Source of the DNA: Olsenella profusa DSM 13989
Lineage (GTDB): Bacteria; Actinomycetota; Coriobacteriia; Coriobacteriales; Atopobiaceae
Reading direction: 5' to 3'
Length of the DNA: 64,000 nt
NCBI RefSeq assembly: GCF_030811115.1
Contig: NZ_JAUSQK010000001.1
Location: forward strand, 2,294,001-2,358,000
How positions within the stretch are numbered: position 1 is the stretch's first letter; the number at the start of each line of letters is the position of its first letter. A program made the translations under genes and the position numbers. The notes beneath the pieces were generated by a model. It had not been told where the DNA came from. It ran no database searches and was given only the letters and a program-made list of their open reading frames with translations. Shown in pieces: positions 42,258-51,681 of the stretch.

Positions 42258-43244
42258 TCACATCCATGGCGGTCTCGAGCACCGACGTCGGGCCATGCCC
42301 TGGGCCTCGCTGGCCCACTCGGGGGCGTTGCGCCTGACCCAGATGCCGGCTGCTCGGAAGGACCAGATCTCGGCGAAGCCGTTGAGGAACTGGCCGATGA
42401 GGCACAGCACGACGAACAGCGCGCCGAGACCGAAGAGGGTGCCGACAGGCGACGCCATGTGAGCGGCACCATAGGTGCTACCACGCAGGGACGTCAGGAA
42501 CAGGCCGACGGCGGTGCCGTCGCCAAAGAGCAGGACGATCAGGAAGTAGATGGCGTTCACGATGACGACCGGTAGCACGACGGCGGCCACCAGGGAGCCG
42601 ACGCCCCTCTTGTACGCCGAGAACAGGTCAGAGAGCTGGAAGGCCTGGCCGAACCTACCGAACAACGCCATGCGGACGCAGGCGAGCGTGTAGAGGGCGC
42701 TGCCGAAGACGAGGACGGCGATGGGGATGACCCAACCGAGAACGGGAATCGCTGCCAGCGCCAACAGCCAGACGTTCGCGATGCCGAACAGGAGGCCGAG
42801 GATGGCGGCGAACAGGCCCGTAAGGAAGGTCCTCGTGCTGAAGTTGCCCTGGGGAAGCTGGGTCGAAACGCTGCCGCGCGCCGCGTCGGCCGACCATTCG
42901 AGCCCATAGCCCGTCACATGGAACCCCAGGATGGGCACACACTTCATGACCATGAGCAAAAGGACCCACCTCACCCAATTGGGAGACGAGGTGATGTCGT
43001 GCCAGGCGCTGCCGAGGCAGCCCGGCTGCTGCGGAGGCACCATCGGCATGGGCTGCGGCTGGTACTGGGACTGGACGCCCTCCGGCTCAGCTCTGGCCGT
43101 GGGAGCAGGCCCGGGTTCAGTCGCAGGAGCCGCGGCCGGTTGGGCCTCAGACGTCGGGACCTCCCTCGCGCCTAGGGGCTGACCGCAGTTGCCACAGAAC
43201 TTGGTACCATCCGCGACGGGCCTGCCACAGTGCGGACAAAACAT
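42258..43244 (-). CDS. Zinc-ribbon DUF4013-like multi-pass membrane protein
   Basis: 328-aa membrane protein of unknown function. An N-terminal zinc ribbon MFCPHCGRPVADGTKFCGNCG (CxxC-x13-CxxC) is followed by a Pro/Ala/Gln-rich linker, then about six transmembrane segments typical of DUF4013 (WVRWVLLLMVMKCVPILGF, FLTGLFAAILGLLFGIANVWLL, LGWVIPIAVLVFGSALYTLA, and GRFGQAFQLSDLFSAYKRG as the family loop). The C-terminus is cytosolic and basic. GGAAGGGAC precedes the start at 43244. Upstream of thrS but separated by its leader. No function assigned. Confidence 0.8.
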   Translation of the reverse strand: MFCPHCGRPVADGTKFCGNCGQPLGAREVPTSEAQPAAAPATEPGPAPTARAEPEGVQSQYQPQPMPMVPPQQPGCLGSAWHDITSSPNWVRWVLLLMVMKCVPILGFHVTGYGLEWSADAARGSVSTQLPQGNFSTRTFLTGLFAAILGLLFGIANVWLLALAAIPVLGWVIPIAVLVFGSALYTLACVRMALFGRFGQAFQLSDLFSAYKRGVGSLVAAVVLPVVIVNAIYFLIVLLFGDGTAVGLFLTSLRGSTYGAAHMASPVGTLFGLGALFVVLCLIGQFLNGFAEIWSFRAAGIWVRRNAPEWASEAQGMARRRCSRPPWM

Positions 43245-43639
43245 GTCGTGTCCCTTCCTGCCAATGTCCAGAAGCCAGGTCAGTCTAACACGCACGGTCT
43301 CTCAGGCAGGAGATGGACGAGGACACGTTACGATTCGTCGGGGCGGGGCGCCAGCTTGCACACTGTAGCGGCAGCTACCGCAGCTACCTGCAACGATGGC
43401 ACAGCATAGGGGACAGCCACCCTACCCGTCACCTTGGCAGGGCGTCACGCCAGGCAATGACGAGCCACATGGCAGGGATGGACCCTCACATAGACCGTAC
43501 CCGAAAGGCACGCAACGCGATGCATACGTTGTGCGCCTGACACAGGACGCGAGAATGGACGGCTCGGAAACGATGGGCGTGGGGGTGAGGGATGCGTGGG
43601 AACGGCTTATGCCGGACGTGCGTACCCACACGCCCTACC
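43245..43639. other. 395-bp gap without a recognised gene
   Basis: Short open frames here lack ribosome sites and family resemblance, and no RNA gene or T-run hairpin is recognisable. It separates two zinc-ribbon membrane protein genes and presumably carries the terminator and promoter region of its neighbours. Confidence 0.5.
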
Positions 43640-44071
43640 CTACTGGATGCGGGTGCGGCAGTAGGGACACACCTTCCAGTCCGCATTGAGGGGCCTATGG
43701 CAGGTGGGGCACACGTTGCGCACCTGCGTGTTGCAGACGGGGCAGACCACGAAGTCGCGGTCGATGGGCGCGCCGCACTTGGGGCAGATGCCATAGTGCG
43801 AGAGCTGATGCTCGCGCAGGGCGATGTCCAGGTCCTGCTCCTCGCGATCGACGAGGTAGGAGCTGGGGCGCAGGATGACATAGGCAAGCAGGCCCACAAT
43901 GGGGATGACCGAGATGAGCGCCCAGAGCCACCAGGGCTCTGCGCCGCGACGCTGGGCGTCGCGGATGACATAGACGATGGACAGCACATAGAGCATCACG
44001 ACCGTTGCCACCATGAGGTAGAGCACCATACGGACCTCAGGGGTGATGAGCTGATCAAGCAGGTCTGACAT
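43640..44071 (-). CDS. Small zinc-ribbon membrane protein
   Basis: 143-aa protein with two transmembrane helices (VLYLMVATVVMLYVLSIVYVI and WWLWALISVIPIVGLLAYVIL) in a PLDc_N-like arrangement with the loop RDAQRRGAEPWW. The C-terminal part is a tandem zinc ribbon with four CxxC knuckles (CPKC, CPVC, CPTC, CPYC). It lies downstream of folC on the same strand, but a TG-extended -10 (TGCTACAAT) at 44141-44149 on the minus strand suggests its own promoter. RBS AAAGGAGC. Function unknown; probable membrane-associated scaffolding or sensing. Confidence 0.82.
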   Translation of the reverse strand: MSDLLDQLITPEVRMVLYLMVATVVMLYVLSIVYVIRDAQRRGAEPWWLWALISVIPIVGLLAYVILRPSSYLVDREEQDLDIALREHQLSHYGICPKCGAPIDRDFVVCPVCNTQVRNVCPTCHRPLNADWKVCPYCRTRIQ

Positions 44072-44152
44072 AGAGCGCGTGCTCCTTTGCTATCGGTTCA
44101 GGCGCCGCAGCCTGACATCACGGACAGATAACCTCTTGCGATTGTAGCAAAT

Positions 44153-45562
44153 CTATCGGAGCTGCGCCGCAACCTCACCAGCCAGCGTGATGGAGCCACA
44201 AGCCACGAGGGGCGTGTGGGAAAGGGCACGCAGCGCCTCGCTCACCGACGGGAACGCATCGACGGGCTTCCTGCCCCGCGCCACAAAGAGCAGGCCAAGC
44301 TCCCGGGCGGGCAGGGCGCGCGGCGAGGTCGTCTGCGTGACATACACCCGCAGGAACGCCGGTGCGAGCAGCTCCGCCATCCCCGCGGCATCCTTGTCGG
44401 CGAGCACGGCGCAGAGCAGCGCCGGACGCTCCTGCACGCTCGGAGCCATCTCCTCCAGCGACGAGAGGAACGTGGCCACCGACTGGGGGTTGTGGCAGGC
44501 ATCGATGAGGAGGGGCGGATCGGGGCGCACGAGCTGGAAGCGCCCTGGCGTGGGACAGGCAACGACACCCTCGTACAGGCGGTCCTGGTCGAGTGCCCGA
44601 CCCAGGAAACCCTCCGCAAGCGCCACGGCACAGGCGATGTTGGCGGCCTGGTAGGTGGGCTTGAGGGCGGCAAGCCCCGCATAGGTGGTACGCGGCGTCG
44701 TCACCGTGAGCTCCACAGGAAAGCCCAAGCGACGCGGACGCCTCGTCACGCGGTAGCTCGCATGGGGAAGCTCGGCGTGCGGGCGAGGCGCACCGGGCCG
44801 CATCTCCCCCGTCGCATCCGCAGGGTCCTCGGGGCGAAGCAGCGTGGGCACCACCCCCTCGCAGGCGCACTGCCCCAGGAACACGTCCTCCACCGAGGCG
44901 GGTGTCGTCGTACCCACGCCCAGCACGCAGCCTCGTCCCCATTTGATGATGGCGGCCTTCTCACCCGCGATGGCCTCGAGGGTGTCGCCCAGGATGCGCG
45001 TATGGTCGAGCCCCACGCCCGTCACAGCCACGGACTCGATGGAGCCCACGGCGCTCGTGGCATCCCAGCGCCCGCCCATGCCACACTCGAGCACGGCCAC
45101 GTCCACGCCTGCCTCCGCAAAGAGCACGCAAGCTGCCACCGTGAGCGTGTCGAACTCCGTCACGTCATAGGGCCGCTCCCCTGTCGCGCTGCGCCGCGCG
45201 TTCACGCGCAGCCCAGCCTCGTGAGCGGCTGCGATGCCGTGGGCGAAGGCACTCTCGCCCACGGGATGGCCGTCTATCTCGATGCGTTCCGTATAGCTCA
45301 CGAGCTCGGGCGAGGTGTAGAGGGCGCACCGCAACCCCTCTCCTGCAAGGACGGCCGCCGTGTAGCGGGCCGTCGACGTCTTGCCGTTGGTGCCCGCAAT
45401 CTGCACGGCACGGAAGCACCGGTCGGGGCCACCCAGCTCGACAAGCATGTCCACCACGGTCTCCAGCAGCGGTTGGATGCCAAACGTGAGCGCGGCATGC
45501 AGCGTCTCGAGCGCTGCCCCGTAGGTGAGCTCGGGGACCTCAAAGGGAAGCCGATATGTCAT
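44153..45562 (-). CDS. folC: Folylpolyglutamate/dihydrofolate synthase
   Basis: 469-aa Mur-ligase-type ATPase adding glutamates to folates (and possibly making dihydrofolate). P-loop GTNGKTSTARYTAAVL, YTSPELVSYTERIEIDG, ECGMGGRWDATSA, GVGLDHTRILGDTLEAIAGEKAAIIK and the C-terminal ligase domain with PGRFQLVRPDPPLLIDACHNPQS. Start ATG at 45562 overlaps the folD stop in ATGA, so translation is coupled. The insertion GEMRPGAPRPHAELPHASYRVTR makes it slightly longer than average. Last of the fhs-fchA-folD-folC run; polyglutamylation would retain the cofactor used by these enzymes. Confidence 0.93.
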   Translation of the reverse strand: MTYRLPFEVPELTYGAALETLHAALTFGIQPLLETVVDMLVELGGPDRCFRAVQIAGTNGKTSTARYTAAVLAGEGLRCALYTSPELVSYTERIEIDGHPVGESAFAHGIAAAHEAGLRVNARRSATGERPYDVTEFDTLTVAACVLFAEAGVDVAVLECGMGGRWDATSAVGSIESVAVTGVGLDHTRILGDTLEAIAGEKAAIIKWGRGCVLGVGTTTPASVEDVFLGQCACEGVVPTLLRPEDPADATGEMRPGAPRPHAELPHASYRVTRRPRRLGFPVELTVTTPRTTYAGLAALKPTYQAANIACAVALAEGFLGRALDQDRLYEGVVACPTPGRFQLVRPDPPLLIDACHNPQSVATFLSSLEEMAPSVQERPALLCAVLADKDAAGMAELLAPAFLRVYVTQTTSPRALPARELGLLFVARGRKPVDAFPSVSEALRALSHTPLVACGSITLAGEVAAQLR

Positions 45563-46428
45563 GCGCCCATCGTCCCTCCAGCCGCGCGCTCCGCCGCATC
45601 GATGACATGGCGTGCCAGGATGGCGGTCGTAAGCGAACCCACGCCACCCGGCACGGGCGTGATGGCCCCCACGATGGGCTCCACGGCATCGAAGTCCACG
45701 TCGCCCACAAGGCGCTGTCGTCGCTCGTCCCAGTGGATGCCCACGTCGACAACGGTCTGGCCGGGCCGGGCGCACGCAGCCACAAGCGTGGCGGGGCGCC
45801 CCGTGGCAACCACCACGACATCCGCACGATGGCACTCCGTGGCCAGGTCCCTCGTATGGCTATGGCAGAGCGTCACGGTGGCGTTTGCCGCCTGCAGGAG
45901 CAGCGCCACCGGCCTGCCAACGACCAGGGAGCGACCGACCACGCACGCACGCACGCCATCGAGCGGCACGTCGTAGAAGCGCAGCAACTCCATGACGGCA
46001 TCGGCCGTGCAGGGAGCATGGCCCACCCCCGTGCCCGTGAGCACGGCGGCAAGCGATGCGTCCGTCGCCCCGTCCGCGTCCTTGCCAGGCGCGATGAGGC
46101 CCGTTGCGGCACGCTCGTCGAGCTGCGGCGGAAGGGGCCTCATGAGCAGGCAGCCATGAACGCCGGCATCCCCGTTGATGTGCGCGATCGTCTCCTTGAG
46201 GGCGGCCTGGGAGCAGTCCGCGGGCAGCACCTCGGCGTGCATCCCAATGCCCACCGCGTCGCAGCGCTTGGCAAGGGCACGCTCATAGCCGAGGTCGTCC
46301 TCACGCGCGCCCACTCGCACGATGGCCAGCGTGGGATCGATGCCCCCATCTCGCAGCGCCGCGGCACGACGGACAAGCGACTCGATGAGCCTCCTGGTGA
46401 CGGGCGCCCCCTTGAGCAGACGGGCCAT
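45559..46428 (-). CDS. folD: Methylene-THF dehydrogenase/methenyl-THF cyclohydrolase
   Basis: 289-aa bifunctional FolD. Catalytic YERALAKRC carries the Tyr and Lys of the YxxxK motif. LLMRPLPPQLDE, PGKDADGAT, CTADAVMELLRFY, and VVGRSLVVGRPVALLLQAANATVTLCHSHT form the NAD(P)-binding fold. VDVGIHWDERRQRLVGDVDF, ITPVPGGVGSLTTAIL end the protein. Start taken at 46428 (MARLLKG); a GTG at 46440 is possible. It starts against the stop codon of the cyclodeaminase gene. With fhs and fchA it interconverts formyl-, methenyl- and methylene-THF. Confidence 0.94.
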   Translation of the reverse strand: MARLLKGAPVTRRLIESLVRRAAALRDGGIDPTLAIVRVGAREDDLGYERALAKRCDAVGIGMHAEVLPADCSQAALKETIAHINGDAGVHGCLLMRPLPPQLDERAATGLIAPGKDADGATDASLAAVLTGTGVGHAPCTADAVMELLRFYDVPLDGVRACVVGRSLVVGRPVALLLQAANATVTLCHSHTRDLATECHRADVVVVATGRPATLVAACARPGQTVVDVGIHWDERRQRLVGDVDFDAVEPIVGAITPVPGGVGSLTTAILARHVIDAAERAAGGTMGA

Positions 46429-46429
46429 G

Positions 46430-47035
46430 CTAGGACTCACCCCTCACGTCAGCCGTGATGCCCTCGGCAAGGACGTCGGCGCGGCCCACCCACTTCGCCA
46501 GCAAGGCGTCACAGCGCCCATCGAGCTCACGGGCCGCCGCGCGGTCGGAGAGGGACCGTGTGTTCACGTATACGTTGAGGCTGGCCGCCCTGAGCGATGC
46601 GGAGCAGAGCACGGCAGCGCAGCCCACATCCGTAAGCAGCAGGCGCGAGCACTTATGGTGGAGCTCCTCGAGGATCCCGATGACCTCCGTCGTACAGTCC
46701 ATCATCGTGAGCGGTGGCTCGCAGGCACCACGCGTGGCCGCCTCGAGCGCACCGGCGCGACGGGGGTTCCCCCTGGGGATGGACAGGGCCGACGTCACCC
46801 TCTGGAAGGCGCGGGCATCGTCATCGACAAGGTCGAGCAGCGCGCAACGAACCTCCTCCGCCTCTCCCAGCAGGCGGCGGACGTCATCCTCCACATCCGC
46901 ATAGCGTGGCTTGCCCAGTGTGAAGTGGCCCGCCATGGAGGCGAGGGCTGCGCCGAGGGCGCCCACATAGGCAGCGGCGCCACCGCCACCGGGAGTGGGC
47001 TTCCGCGCCGCCAGCTCATCGGCAAAGTAGGTCAT
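46430..47035 (-). CDS. fchA: Methenyl-THF cyclohydrolase / formimido-THF cyclodeaminase (FchA-like)
   Basis: 201-aa all-helical FTCD_C-type protein. Begins MTYFADELAARKPTPGGGGAAAYVGALGAALASM, the usual TPGGG segment, followed by ARAFQRVTSAL. In acetogens and purinolytic clostridia FchA hydrolyses methenyl-THF; other members are formimino-THF cyclodeaminases. The gene sits between fhs and folD, which favours a one-carbon role, perhaps histidine- or purine-derived formimino groups. Start chosen at 47035 with GAGGGAG upstream; the frame is open to 47209 and a longer form (MEKVKVTGMLGG...) remains possible. Confidence 0.85.
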   Translation of the reverse strand: MTYFADELAARKPTPGGGGAAAYVGALGAALASMAGHFTLGKPRYADVEDDVRRLLGEAEEVRCALLDLVDDDARAFQRVTSALSIPRGNPRRAGALEAATRGACEPPLTMMDCTTEVIGILEELHHKCSRLLLTDVGCAAVLCSASLRAASLNVYVNTRSLSDRAAARELDGRCDALLAKWVGRADVLAEGITADVRGES

Positions 47036-47271
47036 GCTCTCCCTCGGCAGCACGACCTCGCGAGTATCCTCTGTCAACGCCTCACAACCTCCCAGCATCC
47101 CAGTGACCTTGACCTTCTCCATCCCCCGCACATGGCCTGCCCATGGTGCGCCGAGGGGATCGACGCCACGAACATGCAGGCCGGATGTTGCGACATGGGG
47201 CTCCGTCACTCTCTAAGAGGCCCTTCTGGGCGAAGCGAGGTGACTCAGCGAGAACGACGGGGCCCAAGGAA

Positions 47272-48939
47272 TTAGAACAACCCGACGATCCCGCCGTCCT
47301 CGGTAACGTCGATCCTCTCGGCGGCGGGGGCCTTGGGCAGGCCTGGCATCGTCATGATGCTGCCCGTGAGTGCCACCACGAAGCCGGCGCCCGCAGACGC
47401 CCGCACGGTGCGCACCGTGATGCGGAAGCCACGCGGCGCCCCGAGCCTGGCCTGGTCGTCCGAAAACGAGTATTGGGTCTTGGCCACGCAGATGGGCAGA
47501 CCGCCAAAGCCATTGTCCTCGAGCTGCCTGATCTGCCGCTCCGCCATGGGCGTGTAGTCGACACCATCCGCGTGGTACACCTTGGTCGCAATGGCGGCGA
47601 TCTTGTCCTTGAGGGGGGCATCGGCGTCATAGGCAAAGCGGAAGTCGTTCGGCTTGTCACACAGGCGAATGACCTCGCGCGCAAGCGCCTCGCCACCCGC
47701 ACCGCCCTTGGCCCACACCTCGGAGAGTGCCACGCCGACGCCAACCCTCTCGCACTCCTCGCGCACGAGCGCGAGCTCCGCCGTGGTGTCCGTGGGGAAG
47801 GCGTTGATGGCCACCACCACGGGCAGGCCAAAGACGTCCCGCATGTTGCCCACGTGCTGGATGAGGTTGGGCATGCCCGCCCTGAGCGCCTCGAGGTCCT
47901 CCGTGGTGAGCTCAGCCTTGGGGACGCCTCCATTGTACTTGAGCGCACGCACGGTGGCCACGAGCACCACGGCATCCGGGTGCAGGCCGGCCATGCGGCT
48001 CTTGATGTCGCAGAACTTCTCCGCACCGAGATCCGCACCGAAGCCAGCCTCGGTGACCACGTAGTCCGCGAGCCTGAGCGCCGTCGTCGTGGCCTCCACG
48101 GAGTTGCAGCCGTGGGCGATGTTGGCGAAGGGGCCGCCGTGCACGAACGCGGGACTGCCCTCGAGCGTCTGCACGAGGTTGGGCTTGAGGGCATCCTTGA
48201 GCAGGGCGCACATGGCACCCTCGGCCTTGATGTCGTGCACGGTGACGGGCCTCTGGTCGTACGTGTAGGCAACCACCATGCGGCCAAGGCGGCACTTGAG
48301 ATCCATGAGATCCGTCGCCAGACAGAACACGGCCATGACCTCGGAGGCCACCGTGATGTCGAAGCCGTCCTCGCGCGGCATGCCGTTGGCCACGCCGCCG
48401 AGGCCATCCACGATGTCGCGCAGCTGGCGGTCGTTCATGTCCACGCAGCGCCTCCACACGATGCGCCGCGGGTCGATGCCCAAGGCGTTACCCTGCTTGA
48501 CGTGGTTGTCGAGCAGGGCCGCGCAGAGGTTGTTGGCCGCGCCGATGGCGTGGAAGTCCCCGGTGAAGTGCAGGTTGATGTCCTCCATGGGCACCACCTG
48601 GGCGTAGCCGCCACCGGCCGCGCCGCCCTTGATGCCAAAGACGGGACCGAGACTCGGTTCGCGCAGGGCCAGCATGGTTTGGTGGCCCAGGAGGTTCATG
48701 GCGTCCGCCAGACCCACCGACGTGGTGGTCTTGCCCTCGCCCGCAGGCGTGGGGTTGATGGCGGTCACGAGGATGAGCTTGCCGCGCATCGGCCTGTCCG
48801 CAAGCGTATGGATGTCGACCTTGGCCTTGTGGCTACCGTAGAGCTCGAGCTGCTCCGGCGTGAGCCCCACCTTGCTCGCCACCTCGGTGATGGGCAGCAT
48901 CGTGGCTTCCTGGGCAATCTCGATGTCGGGCTTGACCAT
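47272..48939 (-). CDS. fhs: Formate-tetrahydrofolate ligase
   Basis: 555-aa ATP-dependent formyl-THF synthetase. P-loop [85 protein letters not shown], and the C-terminal [14 protein letters not shown] and [10 protein letters not shown] are all family-typical. Length is normal. Works in formate activation, and reversibly makes ATP plus formate. First gene of the one-carbon cluster, preceded by a perfect palindrome in its leader. Presence beside fchA and folD recalls the methyl-branch set of acetogens, but no acetyl-CoA synthase or methylene-THF reductase is in the window. Confidence 0.96.
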   Translation of the reverse strand: MVKPDIEIAQEATMLPITEVASKVGLTPEQLELYGSHKAKVDIHTLADRPMRGKLILVTAINPTPAGEGKTTTSVGLADAMNLLGHQTMLALREPSLGPVFGIKGGAAGGGYAQVVPMEDINLHFTGDFHAIGAANNLCAALLDNHVKQGNALGIDPRRIVWRRCVDMNDRQLRDIVDGLGGVANGMPREDGFDITVASEVMAVFCLATDLMDLKCRLGRMVVAYTYDQRPVTVHDIKAEGAMCALLKDALKPNLVQTLEGSPAFVHGGPFANIAHGCNSVEATTTALRLADYVVTEAGFGADLGAEKFCDIKSRMAGLHPDAVVLVATVRALKYNGGVPKAELTTEDLEALRAGMPNLIQHVGNMRDVFGLPVVVAINAFPTDTTAELALVREECERVGVGVALSEVWAKGGAGGEALAREVIRLCDKPNDFRFAYDADAPLKDKIAAIATKVYHADGVDYTPMAERQIRQLEDNGFGGLPICVAKTQYSFSDDQARLGAPRGFRITVRTVRASAGAGFVVALTGSIMTMPGLPKAPAAERIDVTEDGGIVGLF

Positions 48940-48964
48940 GACTGGGCTCTCCTCTTCGCTTCAT

Positions 48965-48986
48965 GGCGCGGTTGGCCAACCGCGCC
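48965..48986 (-). promoter_or_regulatory. 22-bp perfect palindrome in the fhs leader
   Basis: GGCGCGGTT/GGCC/AACCGCGCC reads the same on both strands and folds into a 9-bp hairpin with a 4-nt loop, ending 25 nt before the fhs start. Either an mRNA leader hairpin or a dyad operator. The leader was compared by memory with ZTP and THF riboswitch consensus features and did not fit. Confidence 0.5.
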
Positions 48987-49197
48987 AAAGGTTACCGGGT
49001 TTCACGGGACGACTGACCTGGTCCCCATTGTGGCTCACTTGGCACGCGTCCGCTGGCATCATTCTGAAGGAACATCTCAGCGGCCACTCCGGAGCCGACC
49101 GGACCTCGCAGCTCCGTGGCAATGCCCGAACATTCCACTCACGACCTGGTCAAATGCGAGCAAGGATCGCATGCCTCCCACAAAGTGTGAGCGGGGC

Positions 49198-49968
49198 CTA
49201 GTGCTGGATGTGCGCAAGCAGCCAATCCGCCGTGGTGTTGACGACCTCGCTGTAGGCTGGCTCCTCAAAGCCGTGGCCGCCGCCATGGATCACGTGCAGC
49301 TCGCAGTGGGGGAAGACCCTGGCCGCACGCTCGGAGTACTCAAGGGGCACGTTGGGATCCGCGTCGCCGTGGAACAGGATGACGTCGCGCGGGAAGAAGC
49401 CGATGTGATCGAAGAAGTCGTAGTCCCAGCAGCTGCAGAGGAAGGCCTTGCTCACCGTGGCCGACATGATCTGGTAGCCGTCGGGCAGCTGGTCGCGGCT
49501 GGGAACCGCCGCATGCACGGCATCGTAGAGGTTGAAGGCAGGATACAGCAGGGCACAACCGTGCACCAGCTCGGCGTTGGCGCGCGCTGCCATGAGCGTG
49601 ATCGTGGCCCCCAGGCTCGCGCCCATGAGGAACATGTTGTTCTCGTCCACAAAGGGCTCGCGCGAGAGCTCCCACGTGACGGACTCGAGGTCGTGCTGTT
49701 CGGTAAAGAGGGACATGCCCCCCGGCTGCTCGCTCGAGCGGCTGTATCGCCCGGAGCCACAGAAGTCAAACACGTAGGTGACCATGCCGCGCTCTGCGGC
49801 CGTGCGCGCATAGGGCTCCATGTCACCGTGGTTGGTCGACAGACCATGTGAGAAGACCGCGGTCGCGCGCGGACGGCCATCCTCGATGCCCTCGGGCAGG
49901 AAGAGCTTGCCGTAGATGTCTTTGTCCTCCCGCTTGCCCCACCATTCGCGCTCGGTATAGCCAGCCAT
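49198..49968 (-). CDS. Alpha/beta hydrolase (cinnamoyl/feruloyl-esterase-like)
   Basis: 256-aa cytosolic serine hydrolase. Oxyanion region SHGLSTNHGD, nucleophile elbow GASLGAT, acid FHGDADPNVPLEYS and catalytic His in HGGGHGFEEPAY make a complete triad. No signal peptide. The insert YDAVHAAVPSRDQLPDGYQ between nucleophile and acid is a small lid as in bacterial cinnamoyl ester hydrolases of gut bacteria. Substrate not assignable. Upstream is an AT-rich gap (49969-50104) with TAATTTATTGATATC that may hold its promoter. Confidence 0.87.
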   Translation of the reverse strand: MAGYTEREWWGKREDKDIYGKLFLPEGIEDGRPRATAVFSHGLSTNHGDMEPYARTAAERGMVTYVFDFCGSGRYSRSSEQPGGMSLFTEQHDLESVTWELSREPFVDENNMFLMGASLGATITLMAARANAELVHGCALLYPAFNLYDAVHAAVPSRDQLPDGYQIMSATVSKAFLCSCWDYDFFDHIGFFPRDVILFHGDADPNVPLEYSERAARVFPHCELHVIHGGGHGFEEPAYSEVVNTTADWLLAHIQH

Positions 49969-50141
49969 TTCTACCTGCCCTAATTTATTGATATCTCATT
50001 TTCTTACTCTCTTCCATTGTACGTGAGAAGAGCCCTTACAAGCTGTAAAAGATCTGGAAATGACCAAAAGCGCACGGGAATCGTGGAAGACCGCGCCAAA
50101 TCGATCAAGCGTCCAGCCCGCCCGCCGCATCCGATAGCAGA

Positions 50142-51304
50142 TTACCCCATAACGCGGATGGCGTGGCATCCCTCGTGAACGGCATCAAGGATCTTGCACG
50201 GGCGGACAGCATCGCCCACGATGGACACGTCATCATGGGCATCCTCAAGCACATCCTCGAGCTGGTCGCCCGTCCGAAAGCCAGCAGCATTGAGCACAGT
50301 GTCACAGGCAATCGTATGGATCTCGCCATCCCTTTCGTAGAGGTGACGCCCGAAGGGCCAATCTCCCCGACCGTGGCGCCGACCATCACGTGAATGTCGC
50401 GATTCCCGGCCATCGTGCGCAGGTGCTGGCCGCTGTTGGGGCACCCCTCCGATGCAAGGAGGATATCTGGCAGCATCTCAAGAATGGTGACGCTCTCCGC
50501 CGTAGCTGCGATGTCGCACACCGCCTCGGTGCCCGCCAGCCCATCACCGGTGATGACAACGCCCTTGCCAACGCTGGCCCTGTGACCCTGTAAGTGAGAT
50601 TGTCGACGGCGGGCGCCGCATCCTCAACGCCCTTGATGGGAGGCAGGGCGGGAGAGGCGCCTGCGGCAGGAATAACCTTGTCCCAGATGCCCCCGCACAC
50701 GTTGTGCTCATCGGCCGAGCGATTGAGGCACAGCTTGACGCCCAGCTTGTTACCTTGCAGGACCTGATACCTGATGAGCTTGAGGATGTCGGTCTTGAAG
50801 ACGGGACCACCCGCAGCCCAGAGGTTATCCCCCTGTCGGTCCTCCTTCTCCCAAAGTTCGACATAGTAGCCGCGCCTGCGTGCGGTGATGGCCGCCGCAA
50901 CATCGGCGGGGCTACCACCGATCACGAGCACGTTAGCAGCTTCCTTGATAGCATGCTGCACGTCAAGCTTGTGACCCGGCTTGGGATAGATGGTCGCAAT
51001 GGCCTGGAGACACTCCTCATAGCGACCCGTATCCACATGCAATGCAGCCACACCAGCCCCCTCGAGAACCCATGCCATCTCCTTTTCCTCGTCAATGGTA
51101 TGGAAACGGTTCGCACTTGGTGGAAACCATGTTGGCGCCCGCTATGATGAGCCTGACCCCTCCCCTGGCATGCTCCTCAAAGTAGTCGATGCCCTCATCG
51201 CGGTAGGAGCCATCGGACTCCCCCGTCGTGCCCATGGGTGACATGAAGATACGGTTCTTGGGCTTCATGGTTCCCAAGCTGGTACGGTCAAACAAGCTGT
51301 TCAT
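50142..51304 (-). pseudogene. Decayed NADH:flavin oxidoreductase (Old Yellow Enzyme/2,4-dienoyl-CoA reductase type)
   Basis: From a well-formed start at 51304 (MNSLFDRTSLGTMKPKNRIF, GGGGAGGG upstream) the frame closes after about 70 residues. Homologous pieces continue in other frames. They are a barrel fragment EEKEMAWVLEGAGVAALHVDTGRYE, an FAD/NAD domain fragment NVLVIGGSPADVAAAITARRRGYYVELWEK, VDNLTYRVTGPALA, a piece EAVCDIAATAESVTILEML, and the C-terminus VLNAAGFRTGDQLEDVLEDAH with SIVGDAVRPCKILDAVHEG. Compared with the roughly 650-aa family most of the barrel is deleted and at least three frameshifts are present. Not functional as it stands. An ancestor probably reduced an enoate or trimethylamine-like substrate. 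Confidence 0.8.
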
Positions 51305-51681
51305 GTGTTCTCCCTCCCCATGTGGGCACACGCATGGCCCCGCATGATTCCGTTGGCACCATGATGGGGAGGATCATGCGACAGGCTGCAACGGAATGCC
51401 GAAATGCGGGAGAATGTCCGCAAGGGGCAAGGCGATGCAGACCACACTCCCAAGCCTGGGTGCGCGTGCTCACAGATTCTTGAATCTATGTGCGCCTCTC
51501 ATCCACCACCTGGACAAACGTGAGACAAGCTCACGGTTTCACAAAATTCTGTGTACCTGACAGAGCACTCTGCATGCCACTCGTTCCCTCCTGTCGACGT
51601 GGGGCATCCGCTTCCTGGGGCGGCGGACGTGCCTGGGTATACTCCCTCCTGACTCACAGGGCCACGTGGCGGGAGGGCATC
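51305..51681. other. 377-bp gap upstream of the radical-SAM gene
   Basis: No gene is recognised. A TATACT hexamer at 51638-51643 about 38 bp before the radical-SAM start may be its -10 element; the -35 match is poor. The region also carries the upstream side of the pseudogene. Confidence 0.4.

Noticed and set aside
39504-42575. 1023-codon open frame on the plus strand opposite thrS and the PLP-fold gene
   Set aside because: Antisense shadow; spans several real genes and the intergenic leader, with no family resemblance.
43313-43540. 75-codon open frame in the gap upstream of the zinc-ribbon genes
   Set aside because: No ribosome site, no homology, unusual composition; treated as chance.
48940-49140. 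ZTP or THF riboswitch before fhs
   Set aside because: The conserved ZTP core (CCGCC-UGGG type) and the THF aptamer signatures are not recognisable; only a palindrome is clear.
47143-49851. 902-codon plus-strand open frame opposite fhs
   Set aside because: Antisense shadow crossing fhs, its leader and the esterase gene.
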